From assembly GCF_005222845.1 (NCBI RefSeq), contig NZ_STFZ01000018.1:372001-436000 (forward strand): a DNA stretch of 64,000 bases, written 5' to 3'. Both the position numbers and the translations under genes were made by a program. This document shows, piece after piece, positions 38,597 through 47,225 of the stretch; the stretch's first letter is position 1; the number at the start of each line of letters is the position of its first letter. The notes beneath the pieces were generated by a model. That model did not search any database and was not told the DNA's origin. It saw only the letters and a program-made list of their open reading frames with translations. Source of the DNA: Rhizobium sp. FY34 (GTDB taxonomy: Bacteria > Pseudomonadota > Alphaproteobacteria > Rhizobiales > Rhizobiaceae).

Positions 38597-40423
38597 TCAG
38601 GCGGCACGTCCATACTGTTGCGAATAGCCGGGCTGGCCAGACTGTGCCAGGCGGAACTGGCCGAGCAGGCGTTGCAGTTCCTGGGCTTCCGTCGACAGTT
38701 GATGTGCTGTGGCGGTCGCTTCTTCCACCATGGCAGCGTTCTGTTGCGTGCCCTGGTCCATTGTGTTGACGGCCGTGTTGATCTCCTGCAGGCCGAGAGA
38801 CTGTTCGCGATAGGCCTCGGCAATCGCCTGCACGTGGCTGGTGATGTGCTGGACCTGGTTGACAATGCCTTCCAGTGCCTTGCCGGTATCACCGACGAGG
38901 GTCACGCCGCTGGCAACCTGGGTGCTGGATGTGTTGATCAGCCCCTTGATTTCCTTGGCGGCCTTGGCCGAACGCTGGGCCAGTTCACGCACTTCCTGTG
39001 CAACAACGGCAAAGCCCTTGCCCGCTTCGCCGGCCCGAGCGGCTTCGACACCGGCATTCAGAGCCAGAAGATTGGTCTGGAAGGCGATTTCGTCAATCAC
39101 GCCGATGATGCTGGAAATTTCGCCGGAGGATTTTTCGATGGCGTGCATGGCATCGACGGCCGAGCGCACCACGCTGCCGGAATTGCGGGCATCCTCGCCG
39201 GTGGAGACCACCAGCTTGCGTGCCTCTTCGGCGCGCTTTGCACCATCGCGCACGGTGGTGGTGATTTCCTCGAGCGCTGCTGCCGTCTGTTCGACAGAGG
39301 CGGCCTGCTGCTCGGTCCGGCGCGACAGGTCGTCGCTTGAGCTGCGGATCTCGTTGGCAGCGGCGCCGATCGCCTGGGCATTGTTGCCGACAAGCTGCAT
39401 TGCTTCGTTCAGCTTCTCCACCGAATGGTTGAAATCGGTGCGCAGCATATCGAGCTTGGCGGTGAAAGGCTTGTTGATGCGGTGCGACAGGTCGCCATCG
39501 GCCAGTGCGCGAAGCCCGGTTGCCAGGGCCTGCACCACGTCTGCCAACACATGCGCCTCTTCGGTTTTCAGCGCTTCATTGGTGGCGCGTTCCTCTTCGC
39601 TGGCGCGGCGCGTGCGCTCGGTGGCTTCTTCCAGACTGCTGCGCTCAAGAGCGTTGCGGCGGAAGACTTCCACGGCCTTGGCCATAGCGCCGATTTCGTC
39701 ACGGCGATCCGCGCCATCGATATTGCCGGATGTCTCGCCGCTGGCAAGCGAGGCCATACGGGCGCGCAGGCTTTCCATCGGTCCGGTAATGCCGGCGCGA
39801 GCAACAAAGAAGGCCATGACAATGCTGGCAATAACGCCGAGCACGAGCGTGATCATGGATGTGGTGATGATCGAGGATGTATCGGCGGCAATCGTCTTGC
39901 CGCCATTGGCGACCAGTTCGGTCAGCTTGCCATTGTTGGCGCCGGATTTTGTCGAGAAATTCTGCGCGGCGACATCGAGTTTGCGCACGATGTCGAGTGC
40001 ATCGGCCGTCTTGCCTGCATCCTTGGCGGCGACCACCTTGTCAAAGCTGGTCTTGAACTCATCCATCAGGCCCATCAGCTCGTCGCCGGCCTGCTTGCGT
40101 TCCGGCACCATGCGGGCAATATCCACCAGCTTGGCCTTTGCGCCATCCAGGTTGCGGATGAAGGCGGCTTTGGCTTCCTCATAGGCTGGCGAACCGGCGT
40201 CGTTCAGCGCAACGCGGGTTATGGCATTGATGGCTGTCCACATGCCGGCCGACGACCGTGCGCCCAGTACCGCAGCACCTGCCTCATTGGCGATGAAGTC
40301 AGCATAGCGCTGGTTGACGTTGTCAAACTGGTTGCTGATGTAAGAGATACCGGCCATGGAAAACAGGCCGAGGAAAATGATGACGGACATGATCTTTGTC
40401 CGGATCGACATATGTCGTAGCAT
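38597..40423 (-). CDS. Methyl-accepting chemotaxis protein
   Basis: The 608-aa receptor has membrane helices near residues 10-27 and 190-212. A periplasmic four-helix sensory domain of the HBM/TarH kind lies between, and a HAMP domain follows (residues 213-265). The complete signalling hairpin tip is present (DEIAFQTNLLALNAGVEAAR near 455-475). It lacks an obvious C-terminal CheR-binding pentapeptide (ends QYGRAA). GAAGG precedes the ATG at 40423; a second ATG is at 40411. The ligand is unknown. Confidence 0.95.
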   Translation of the reverse strand: MLRHMSIRTKIMSVIIFLGLFSMAGISYISNQFDNVNQRYADFIANEAGAAVLGARSSAGMWTAINAITRVALNDAGSPAYEEAKAAFIRNLDGAKAKLVDIARMVPERKQAGDELMGLMDEFKTSFDKVVAAKDAGKTADALDIVRKLDVAAQNFSTKSGANNGKLTELVANGGKTIAADTSSIITTSMITLVLGVIASIVMAFFVARAGITGPMESLRARMASLASGETSGNIDGADRRDEIGAMAKAVEVFRRNALERSSLEEATERTRRASEEERATNEALKTEEAHVLADVVQALATGLRALADGDLSHRINKPFTAKLDMLRTDFNHSVEKLNEAMQLVGNNAQAIGAAANEIRSSSDDLSRRTEQQAASVEQTAAALEEITTTVRDGAKRAEEARKLVVSTGEDARNSGSVVRSAVDAMHAIEKSSGEISSIIGVIDEIAFQTNLLALNAGVEAARAGEAGKGFAVVAQEVRELAQRSAKAAKEIKGLINTSSTQVASGVTLVGDTGKALEGIVNQVQHITSHVQAIAEAYREQSLGLQEINTAVNTMDQGTQQNAAMVEEATATAHQLSTEAQELQRLLGQFRLAQSGQPGYSQQYGRAA

Positions 40424-40742
40424 CTGAAACCTTCAAAAAAATGGAAAAATCCTGCTGCCAACCCCCTGCCGACAGCCCATTTCCGAGAAAGCAAGACTTG
40501 ATCGTTGGCCGTAAACGGTCCTCCTCATCTCACCCCTGCAGAACGTAATGCAGGAAAGGTTAACCTATTGTGTAAGATTCAACGTATGCTCGCATATGAG
40601 AAAACAGTGATGGAACGTTGACTGGCTTCTTCCGCCAGAACCATCTTGCCATTACTATAGCCGGAACCCGATTCTACTTGGCGCGTTGAAGGCGGGCGAA
40701 GTTATAAGGTGCGCTGCGAAATGGCAGCGCCAAGGAGGAAAC

Positions 40743-41135
40743 ATGTTGAAGGTGATCCAGGCCGCAGGGCTTGCGCTGGCCGTAACCCTGACAGGGCTGT
40801 CTGCGACATCGCCAGCGGTTGCACAGGACATCGAATTGCGGATCGGCCCGGATGGCGTCCGGCCCATCATTCGCGATCCGCGCGACCCCCGTTATGACCC
40901 GCGTTATGATCCGCGCTATCAGCAGCGCGATCCGCGCGAAGCCGAGCGCGATCGCCGTCGCCCGCCACCGCGTGGTTGTGACGAGCGTGAAGCCCGTGCG
41001 GCTGCCCGCGATGCGGGCCTGCGTGATCCGGAAGTCGTGCGTGTGACGCCGGGCCGCGTTGTTGTGGAAGGCATGACGCGCCGCGGCCCACAGCGCATCA
41101 CATTTGCCAATGAGCGCGGTTGCCCGGAGCTCTGA
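40743..41135 (+). CDS. Secreted small protein with DPRY repeats
   Basis: The 130-aa protein has a signal peptide ending SPAVAQ (about residue 27). A repetitive basic/acidic segment RDPRDPRYDPRYDPRY follows, then QQRDPREAERDRRR. The C-terminal domain has two cysteines (RGCDEREAR and ERGCPEL) that could form a disulfide. It has a very strong ribosome site, AAGGAGGAAAC. The function is unknown; similar repeat-plus-domain proteins are common in rhizobial periplasms. A terminator follows. Confidence 0.72.
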   Translation: MLKVIQAAGLALAVTLTGLSATSPAVAQDIELRIGPDGVRPIIRDPRDPRYDPRYDPRYQQRDPREAERDRRRPPPRGCDEREARAAARDAGLRDPEVVRVTPGRVVVEGMTRRGPQRITFANERGCPEL

Positions 41136-41160
41136 GCCCGTCTTTTCTACCGACCAAGAA

Positions 41161-41184
41161 AGCCCGCTGTCCGGCGGGCTTTTT
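41161..41184 (+). terminator. Rho-independent terminator after the DPRY-repeat gene
   Basis: AGCCCGC (41161-41167) pairs with GCGGGCT (41174-41180), followed by TTTT. Confidence 0.88.
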
Positions 41185-41261
41185 GCTGCCTTGAGATTGC
41201 CGCGCCGCGGTGCAAGATCAGCATCTCGTTCCTTGTGCTCACAACGCTTGAGATTTTCCCC

Positions 41262-41615
41262 ATGCCGTTTTCGCTGACGCCCGCTGCCATCTGGCCGATC
41301 GTGATGCTGATCGCCTCCAATGTCTTCATGACCTTTGCCTGGTATGGCCACCTGAAGCACAAGGGCAGTGCGCTCTGGCTTGCCATCCTGGCCAGCTGGG
41401 GCATCGCTTTCTTCGAATATTGCCTGGCAGTGCCGGCCAATCGTATCGGTTCGGACGTTTACTCGACAGCGCAACTGAAGACGATCCAGGAGGTCATCAC
41501 GCTTCTGGTATTTGCCGGCTTCTCGATCTTCTGGCTGGGTGAGAACCTCACCTGGAACCATGCCATCGGCTTTGCGCTGATTGCCATCGGCGCCTCGTTC
41601 ATCTTCCGGGCGTAG
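41262..41615 (+). CDS. DUF486 family small membrane protein
   Basis: The 117-aa protein has four membrane helices (IWPIVMLIASNVFMTFAWYG; LWLAILASWGIAFFEYCLAV; VITLLVFAGFSIFWLGE; AIGFALIAIGASFIF). It matches the DUF486 pattern, with FAWYGHLK and EYCLAVPANRIG conserved. It is related to small multidrug-type transporters, with no proven substrate. It overlaps the convergent next gene by 17 bases. Confidence 0.85.
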   Translation: MPFSLTPAAIWPIVMLIASNVFMTFAWYGHLKHKGSALWLAILASWGIAFFEYCLAVPANRIGSDVYSTAQLKTIQEVITLLVFAGFSIFWLGENLTWNHAIGFALIAIGASFIFRA

Positions 41616-42462
41616 ATTTCAGCGCAAAGGCCCGCTGGGTGGCCGGCGCCTCGTCGGTGGTGATCTGGTCTGGCTTCAGCGCCATCAGGCTTGCAAAATC
41701 GGCCCATTCCGCGTCGCTGAAACCGGTATCGGGGTCTTTCAGATTGAAGGTCCAGGCATCCACCTTACAGCCTTGCTCCCGGCAAAGTGCGACAAGATCA
41801 AGGCCTGCCTTCTGCGCGGCGAGCAGAAGCGGCCAGGAAAGGTAGATCGTGTCCGGTTCGGTTGGTCCGCGCAGATCCGACAAGAGATCCGCCTCCACGG
41901 CCAGAGCACCGTGTGTCTCCAGCAGGGTGAATAGCTTGTCGGTCGGGTCGATGCCGCGCGCAACGGATGGTAGCCTGTGCTTTACAGCGAGGATCAGGTC
42001 AAGATCGGCGCCGCTGATGATGATCGAGGTACCGGAGCCTGCGAAATAATCGGCCAGATGGTCGAGACCGCGGGTGCCGATGGTCGAAAGCCTGTCCTTC
42101 ATGTCAAATTGCAGCAGAGCCTGCGGATGCGCCGTCGAGATCAGATCGGCGAGGTCTTCGCTAAGGATCGGCGGCGTGCCACCAGCCTTCACGGCAAGGG
42201 TCCGCAGCATTTGCGGCGTCGCCTCGCGCACGAGGCCTGAGCCGGTAGTTTCGCCCTCCAGACGCTGATCGTGCAGCACGACGAAACCGCCATCGCCGCG
42301 CACCCGCAGATCAAGCTCCATCGATGCACCGGTGCGAAAGCCGAGTGCCATCGTTTCTGCCGAAAACAAAGGTGCCGACAGACTGAGGCGCAGGCGATGC
42401 CATTTCAGTCGGGTGCGATGCCCGTCGTGGAAAATCTCGAGACCGGGCTGTGGATCTGGCAT
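41599..42462 (-). CDS. Glycerophosphodiester phosphodiesterase-like protein, divergent
   Basis: The 287-aa protein shows the GDPD outline. A metal-site pair is seen in MELDLRVRGDGGFVVLHDQRLEG, and the C-terminal SLMALKPDQITTDEA matches the family's GVDGIITDxP end. The first motif (HRG...ENT) is poorly kept: HRL is present, but ENT is not recognisable. Activity on glycerophosphodiesters is therefore uncertain. The ATG at 42462 (MPDPQPGLEIF) is taken as start. Confidence 0.65.
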   Translation of the reverse strand: MPDPQPGLEIFHDGHRTRLKWHRLRLSLSAPLFSAETMALGFRTGASMELDLRVRGDGGFVVLHDQRLEGETTGSGLVREATPQMLRTLAVKAGGTPPILSEDLADLISTAHPQALLQFDMKDRLSTIGTRGLDHLADYFAGSGTSIIISGADLDLILAVKHRLPSVARGIDPTDKLFTLLETHGALAVEADLLSDLRGPTEPDTIYLSWPLLLAAQKAGLDLVALCREQGCKVDAWTFNLKDPDTGFSDAEWADFASLMALKPDQITTDEAPATQRAFALKSTPGR

Positions 42463-42690
42463 GGCATTCCGTCTTGTTTGTGCCTTCTGGGGGCAATGTG
42501 GCATTCGCCGGAGCCGGAAGGAAGCCCCTGTCATTCTGAGCGGTCACAATGTGACCGCCTATGAGATGTCGCCTGAAACTTGACTGTCGATCTGCCCTGA
42601 AGCGACGGCATGCATCCTTGGACGAAAGGCTACCAAGGAACCTTTCCGTGATCTCGCCGTTAACCGGGCGGAACAATAGGGAACTCGGCA

Positions 42691-42765
42691 GTGAATAGTA
42701 TCGTTTGGCTCGTCGGGGCCGTTGTCATCGTCATCGCAATCCTCAACCTGGTTGGTTTTGCGTGA
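42691..42765 (+). CDS. 24-aa single-span membrane miniprotein, copy 1
   Basis: A GTG-started frame encodes NSIVWLVGAVVIVIAIL and then NLVGFA, one hydrophobic helix with almost no soluble part. The next copy, 51 bases downstream, shares 20 of 24 residues. Thirteen codon pairs differ only synonymously and only four change the residue, which indicates selection on the peptide. The ribosome site is weak (ATAGGGA). Confidence 0.65.
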   Translation: MNSIVWLVGAVVIVIAILNLVGFA

Positions 42766-42816
42766 GTGAATCCGGCGGAGGCACGGCGTGTCCGTCATCG
42801 TCATAGGAGAGAGAAC

Positions 42817-42891
42817 ATGAACAGCATCGTATGGCTTGTTGGCGCAGTTGTCATCGTCATTGCCGTCCTGTCGTTTGTCGGCATTGCCTGA
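42817..42891 (+). CDS. 24-aa single-span membrane miniprotein, copy 2
   Basis: The ATG-started frame encodes NSIVWLVGAVVIVIAVL and then SFVGIA, one membrane helix. AGGAGAGAGAAC gives a strong ribosome site, and a rho-independent terminator follows at 42927. Both copies are too short for standard gene finding. Family and role are unknown; by size it may bind and modulate a larger membrane protein or be a stress-induced small protein. Confidence 0.75.
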   Translation: MNSIVWLVGAVVIVIAVLSFVGIA

Positions 42892-42926
42892 CATCGACTG
42901 CTGCTGACGCGGCAAAAACTGTTGTG

Positions 42927-42963
42927 AAAAAGGCGCGGGTGAGAAATCATCGGCGCCTTTTTC
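42927..42963. terminator. Bidirectional terminator between miniprotein genes and treY
   Basis: AAAAAGGCGC (42927-42936) pairs perfectly with GCGCCTTTTT (42953-42962), with a 16-base loop. A/T runs on both sides allow use by both converging transcripts. Confidence 0.85.
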
Positions 42964-43038
42964 GTTTGTCGTGGAAGGAATTGGGGCGATCCCTTGCCCG
43001 AGCGGCGAAAGGCGCGGGCAGGGGATCCAGATCGGTGT

Positions 43039-45705
43039 TCAGGCGGAGACCAGAACGGCAAAAGGCCGAGCGGCAAACAGGTCCGACAGTTCAAGCGCCG
43101 GGCCGGGCTGAAAAATATCGTCCGACATCAGGTCCCGGTAACTGCGCGCGCCGAGGCGCTCCTCCAGGTTCAGGCGTGTATCCGTCCAGATCTGGCCGGC
43201 GGGCAGGGCACCGGAACCCAGCGTTTCCAGCATCAGGCGCGGTACGGCCAGAATGATCACGTCATTGCCCTGGCGCCTTGCAAAGGCCAGCACATGATCC
43301 ACCATTGGACCGGTGGCGGCCAACGGAACATAGGCACCAAGGCGAAAGAGATCGGGCAGGCTCTGGCGAAGCGGCAAGAGAGTGCCGATGATTCTCTGCT
43401 TCAGCCTTCCATCCATCCAGGCGCGGATGTCGGCGGGATCGCAGGCGCAATCCAGACCTGCCGAAAGCGCGTCGTAATCGGGCATGCGCCGGTTGTCGGG
43501 ATCGACAAGCGAAAGGTCCTGGCCCTCGCTGCCCTGGTAGAAATCCGGAATGCCGGGTGCCACCAGCTTGATCAGCGTTTGCGTGACGCTGTTGATGGCG
43601 CCGGCCGGCAGGAACTTGTCCATGCGGGCGATGAAATCGCGCCGGAAGTCCACGCCTTGCCTGCCCAGTAGATGGCGGGCATAGCCGATGACCGCCATCT
43701 CGTAATCGACGTTCTGGTCGGTCCAGCTGGTGCGCAGCTTTGCCTCGCGCAGGGATTTTTCCAGATAGGCGATGAAGCGCTCTTCCAGCGCCTTCAGCCC
43801 CGCTGTCTCTTCGGGGCCAAGATCCTGCGGCCAGACGCCGATCAGTGCCTGATAGATCAGCCATTCGACCTCCGGTTCCGGGGCCGGGCCATCGGGCAGT
43901 TCGATGACGCGGCTCTGGTTCATCGCGCGCCAAGTCTCGAAGGCCTCGCGCCAGACATCCGGCGCTTCGGCAAGCGCGTAAAGCCGGGCCCTTGCATCTT
44001 CGCCACGCTTGGTGTCGTGGGTGGTGGTGCCGGACAGGCCTTCCGGCTGTTCGGCATGGCGCCTCTTCATCTCGGCATGGAAGCGCGCGATGCCGCCGGG
44101 TGCGGCGTCTGCTTCACCACCCACTTCGTTTAGGGCGATCAGCGGGTTGATGCGGAAGAACAGCGTATCTTCCAGCGATTTGGCCATCAGCGGGCCGGTC
44201 AGCTGCTGGAAGCGCGACCGCCAGATGGCGGCTTGACGGTCGAAATCCTGATCCATATCGCCCGTCAGAATGCGGGCAAGCAAGCCAAGCGCTGCCGGCT
44301 TCGGCGGCTGGGCGCCGGGTTTCACCGTCTGCAGAATGTCGGCCAGCCGCTGGCGGTCGCCGGGCTCCAGTCCAAGCTCCGTGCCATAGATGCGGTAGAC
44401 GGGAAATGCGATCAACAGCTCGCGCAGCGCTTGACGGATGTCACCCTCCGACAGCGTGCCGGCATCGGCATGCCCCTCGGCAATCTCACTGGCGATCTTG
44501 ACCAGGCGTGCCACTTCGCCGGCAAAATTGACATCCACCATCAGGCCCTTGGCCTTGCGGGTCTCTTCTGCCACATCGATCGCCCGCCCGGCAGTCTCGG
44601 CATAATGGCGGTTGAGGGTCTTGTAGCCTTCGGCATCCACCAGCACGTCGGACATGGCTGCGATGAACTCATAGCCGGTAGTGCCGGATACCGGCCAATC
44701 GGCTGGCAGTTGCTCGCCATGCGCCAGGATCTTTTCCACAACCAGATAGCAATCCGGGCCGACGGCAGCGCGCAACCGTGTGAGATAGGCGCGCGGATCG
44801 GCGAGGCCATCGATATGGTCAATGCGCAGACCGTCCACGGCGCCCGAGCCCACCAGATCGAGGATCAGGCCGTGGCTTGCGGCAAAGACGTCGTCAGCCT
44901 CGACACGCAGGCCGGCAAGCCCGGTGATTTCGAAGAAACGGCGATAACTGAGATCGCGCGGTGCATCGCGCCAGGACATCAGCCGGAAGGGCTGCGCCTC
45001 ATGTACCGATTCGAGGAAAGCCTTGTCCTCGGCGCGGTTCTTCAATGCCGCATCGAGCGCGTCTGCGTCCGGGCCGGTCGCCAGATCGCGCATGCGCGCA
45101 TGAAACACGTCTTCGCTTTCAGGCTTTGCCGATGCAGCAAGCTCGAGAAGGGTGCGGGCAAGCGGCAGGTCGATGCCGGCAAGCACCTGTGCATAGGTTG
45201 CGGGATGGAGCGGATAGAGGCTTTCGAAATAGCCGAGTGCTAAGGCGCCATGCGCACGGTCCAGCGCGATCGTCAGATCGCCGGCGGATAGCACCGCATC
45301 GAAATCATCACCGAGGAAGGGAAGCGTCAACCGGCGTTCCCAGTTCACATCGAAGAAATGCCGGAACGGGCTGTCCTTGCCCCATTCCACGATGCTGCGC
45401 CACCAGGCGTTTTCCAGATCCGCCGCCATATGGTTCGGCACGATATCGAGAATGAGGCCGAGACCAGCGGCCTTCAGCGCCGCACTCAAGCGATCGAAAC
45501 CTGCGCGCCCGCCCAATTCCGGCTCGATGTCAGTGGCATCGGCCACATCATAGCCGTGGGTGGAGCCTTTGGCCGCGGTAAAGATCGGCGAGGCGTATAG
45601 GTGGCTGATACCCAGGCGCTTGAGGTAGGGCGCCAGTTCCACAGCGCGGTCGAAGGTCATGCCGTTGCGGAACTGGATCCGATAGGTCGAAGTGGGGATC
45701 GTCAA
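43039..45705 (-). CDS. treY: Malto-oligosyltrehalose synthase TreY
   Basis: TreY turns the reducing end of maltodextrins into a trehalosyl unit; TreZ then releases trehalose. The 888-aa GH13 protein shows TSTYRIQFRNGMTFDRA at the start, YASPIFTAAKGSTHGYDV, DIVPNHMA, and DGLRIDHIDGLADP with the nucleophile Asp. Near the end are PGIPDFYQGSE and DPDNRR. The length is normal. treZ and glycogen genes, its usual partners, are not next to it; a 76-aa gene lies upstream. Confidence 0.94.
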   Translation of the reverse strand: MTIPTSTYRIQFRNGMTFDRAVELAPYLKRLGISHLYASPIFTAAKGSTHGYDVADATDIEPELGGRAGFDRLSAALKAAGLGLILDIVPNHMAADLENAWWRSIVEWGKDSPFRHFFDVNWERRLTLPFLGDDFDAVLSAGDLTIALDRAHGALALGYFESLYPLHPATYAQVLAGIDLPLARTLLELAASAKPESEDVFHARMRDLATGPDADALDAALKNRAEDKAFLESVHEAQPFRLMSWRDAPRDLSYRRFFEITGLAGLRVEADDVFAASHGLILDLVGSGAVDGLRIDHIDGLADPRAYLTRLRAAVGPDCYLVVEKILAHGEQLPADWPVSGTTGYEFIAAMSDVLVDAEGYKTLNRHYAETAGRAIDVAEETRKAKGLMVDVNFAGEVARLVKIASEIAEGHADAGTLSEGDIRQALRELLIAFPVYRIYGTELGLEPGDRQRLADILQTVKPGAQPPKPAALGLLARILTGDMDQDFDRQAAIWRSRFQQLTGPLMAKSLEDTLFFRINPLIALNEVGGEADAAPGGIARFHAEMKRRHAEQPEGLSGTTTHDTKRGEDARARLYALAEAPDVWREAFETWRAMNQSRVIELPDGPAPEPEVEWLIYQALIGVWPQDLGPEETAGLKALEERFIAYLEKSLREAKLRTSWTDQNVDYEMAVIGYARHLLGRQGVDFRRDFIARMDKFLPAGAINSVTQTLIKLVAPGIPDFYQGSEGQDLSLVDPDNRRMPDYDALSAGLDCACDPADIRAWMDGRLKQRIIGTLLPLRQSLPDLFRLGAYVPLAATGPMVDHVLAFARRQGNDVIILAVPRLMLETLGSGALPAGQIWTDTRLNLEERLGARSYRDLMSDDIFQPGPALELSDLFAARPFAVLVSA

Positions 45706-45819
45706 GCTTCATGCGCCTCCGACGCGAGGTCTGGGGAATGGGTCCCCTGAAACGCAAGGAAGCTGCAGGTGTTCCCGATGGGATGGACCCTGCTGAATGA
45801 AATCTGACGATTGGGTTCT

Positions 45820-46050
45820 TCAGCGTTCGGGATTGTCGGCATTGGCCATGGGGCTCACATGGCCGTCGGCTGCATCGCCATCGGTGCGCTCGTCAATCTC
45901 ATCAAGATCGCTCTTGACCATATAGATATCGCCGCTACCGAGCCGGGCCGCTTCCTGACGCGCCTTCAGGCTCATCATGTCGGTCTGTACCAACGTCGCA
46001 TCGTCAGTCGGTTCGCGTCCCTTTTGGCTCGTCTTGTCCGTCGTGTCCAT
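45820..46050 (-). CDS. Hypothetical 76-aa acidic protein
   Basis: The frame starts at an ATG after AAGGACAGG and is very hydrophilic (MDTTDKTSQKGREP; SDLDEIDERTDGDAADG). It contains no cysteine or tryptophan. It may be natively unfolded. No family is recognised. It lies 114 bases upstream of treY on the same strand. Confidence 0.5.
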   Translation of the reverse strand: MDTTDKTSQKGREPTDDATLVQTDMMSLKARQEAARLGSGDIYMVKSDLDEIDERTDGDAADGHVSPMANADNPER

Positions 46051-46188
46051 GGTCCTGTCCTTCCGGTCCTGGCCTTTGGCGGCCAAGAGACAAACCCGGA
46101 GCGATGACGTCGGTTCCACTGAGGCAGGATAAAACAATGTGTCTCGAGACAGAGGACGGAGTGCCGATGCGCTCCGCCCTCTGCACTG

Positions 46189-46719
46189 TCAGAGCGCGTA
46201 GCGGTCGCGCAGGGCTTCGAACTTCACCAGCTGCTCGCCCACCAGTTCGCGGGCGGCGTCACGCTTGACGAAGACCTTGAACATGGCGGCGCCCTTGGCG
46301 TTCATGAACCAGACGGAACAGGAACGGCGGCCGTGGAAAGCGCGATCGACGAAGGTGATGCCGGCACAGTTGTCCTTGCGGATGTGACCGCCGATCGGGC
46401 TGTCGCCGTGGATGTTGAACCAGCCATGGCCTTCGCTGCCGATGGGCAGGGAGCCGCTGGCTTCCAGCACGATATCATCGGTGTGGACGATGAACAGGAT
46501 CTCGCCCCAACTCGACATCTCGCTCCAGATGGCTTCGAATTCGGAAACGTCCGCCGTGGTTGCGGCACCCTTGGGCAGGATGGCGAGGATTTCGGCAGGC
46601 GCTACCTCGGCCTTGGTGGCAATCGCTTCCACCACGCCGTCGGGCTTTTCGGCCAGTGCTGCCTGCGCCCGTTCCAGGCGGACATCGTCACCGGCGGCCA
46701 ATACGCTCAGGCTGCTCAT
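46189..46719 (-). CDS. hutX: Intracellular heme-utilisation protein, HutX/ChuX family
   Basis: The 176-aa protein has the HutX-type core: MSSWGEILFIVHTDDIVLEASGSLP (in part), then HGWFNIHGDSPIGGHIR and CAGITFVDRAFHGRRSCSVWFMN. These proteins bind heme in the cytoplasm and help deliver or degrade it. The start at 46719 overlaps the upstream heme monooxygenase stop as ATGA, so the two form a two-gene operon divergent from hmuTUV. Confidence 0.88.
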   Translation of the reverse strand: MSSLSVLAAGDDVRLERAQAALAEKPDGVVEAIATKAEVAPAEILAILPKGAATTADVSEFEAIWSEMSSWGEILFIVHTDDIVLEASGSLPIGSEGHGWFNIHGDSPIGGHIRKDNCAGITFVDRAFHGRRSCSVWFMNAKGAAMFKVFVKRDAARELVGEQLVKFEALRDRYAL

Positions 46720-47060
46720 GCGGCCTCCGCGCTTTTGCCCTTGGCGTCTTCGTGCAGGATCACTTCGAAGCCTTCGAAATGCGGGCCGGACAGATATTCC
46801 ACCTTGCCGCGGTTTTCGGCGGCGCGGGCGTGCGAGGCGCGGAACTGGTCGGAATTCGTCCATGCGGTGAAGTGTTCGTAGGTTTCCCACAGTGTGTGCG
46901 AAGCATAGAGGGTGTGATCCTCCTGCTTTGCTCCCTTCAGCATGTGGAATTCCAGATAACCCGGTACCGTGGAGAGGTTGCGTTCACGGGTGCGCCAGAT
47001 TTCCTCGAAAGCCGCTTCAAAGCCCGAGACGACACGAAAGCGGTTCATCGCGATGTACAT
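46716..47060 (-). CDS. IsdG/HmuQ-type heme-degrading monooxygenase
   Basis: The 114-aa ABM-fold protein has the IsdG-type catalytic set: N6 (MYIAMNRFRV), W67 (EHFTAWTNS) and H77 (RASHARA), at the same positions as in staphylococcal IsdG. Such enzymes open heme to release iron. Its operon with hutX and its position opposite the heme importer support this. TTAAC-TGGT-GTTAA at 47078-47091 is a possible operator between its Shine-Dalgarno and promoter. Confidence 0.88.
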   Translation of the reverse strand: MYIAMNRFRVVSGFEAAFEEIWRTRERNLSTVPGYLEFHMLKGAKQEDHTLYASHTLWETYEHFTAWTNSDQFRASHARAAENRGKVEYLSGPHFEGFEVILHEDAKGKSAEAA

Positions 47061-47225
47061 TAGAAAACCTTCCTTTTTTAACTGGTGTTAATGTCTCAAG
47101 ATATCTGTTGCTCCGGTTCTTGAAAAGCCCTAAAACTTTCAATCACCACTCAAGTTTGGACAAAGGAAGCAGGCTGGCGATTGCCGGTCTTGCCGATGTC
47201 CGCCAAGGCGTCAGGACGGGATGAT

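Noticed and set aside
37974..38627. Plus-strand frame (or its ATG at 38277) as a LysR-controlled gene
   Set aside because: It runs through the chemoreceptor terminator into the end of that gene, lacks a ribosome site and has no recognisable product.
46716..47060. Antibiotic biosynthesis role suggested by the ABM fold
   Set aside because: The IsdG catalytic residues and heme-cluster context favour heme degradation.
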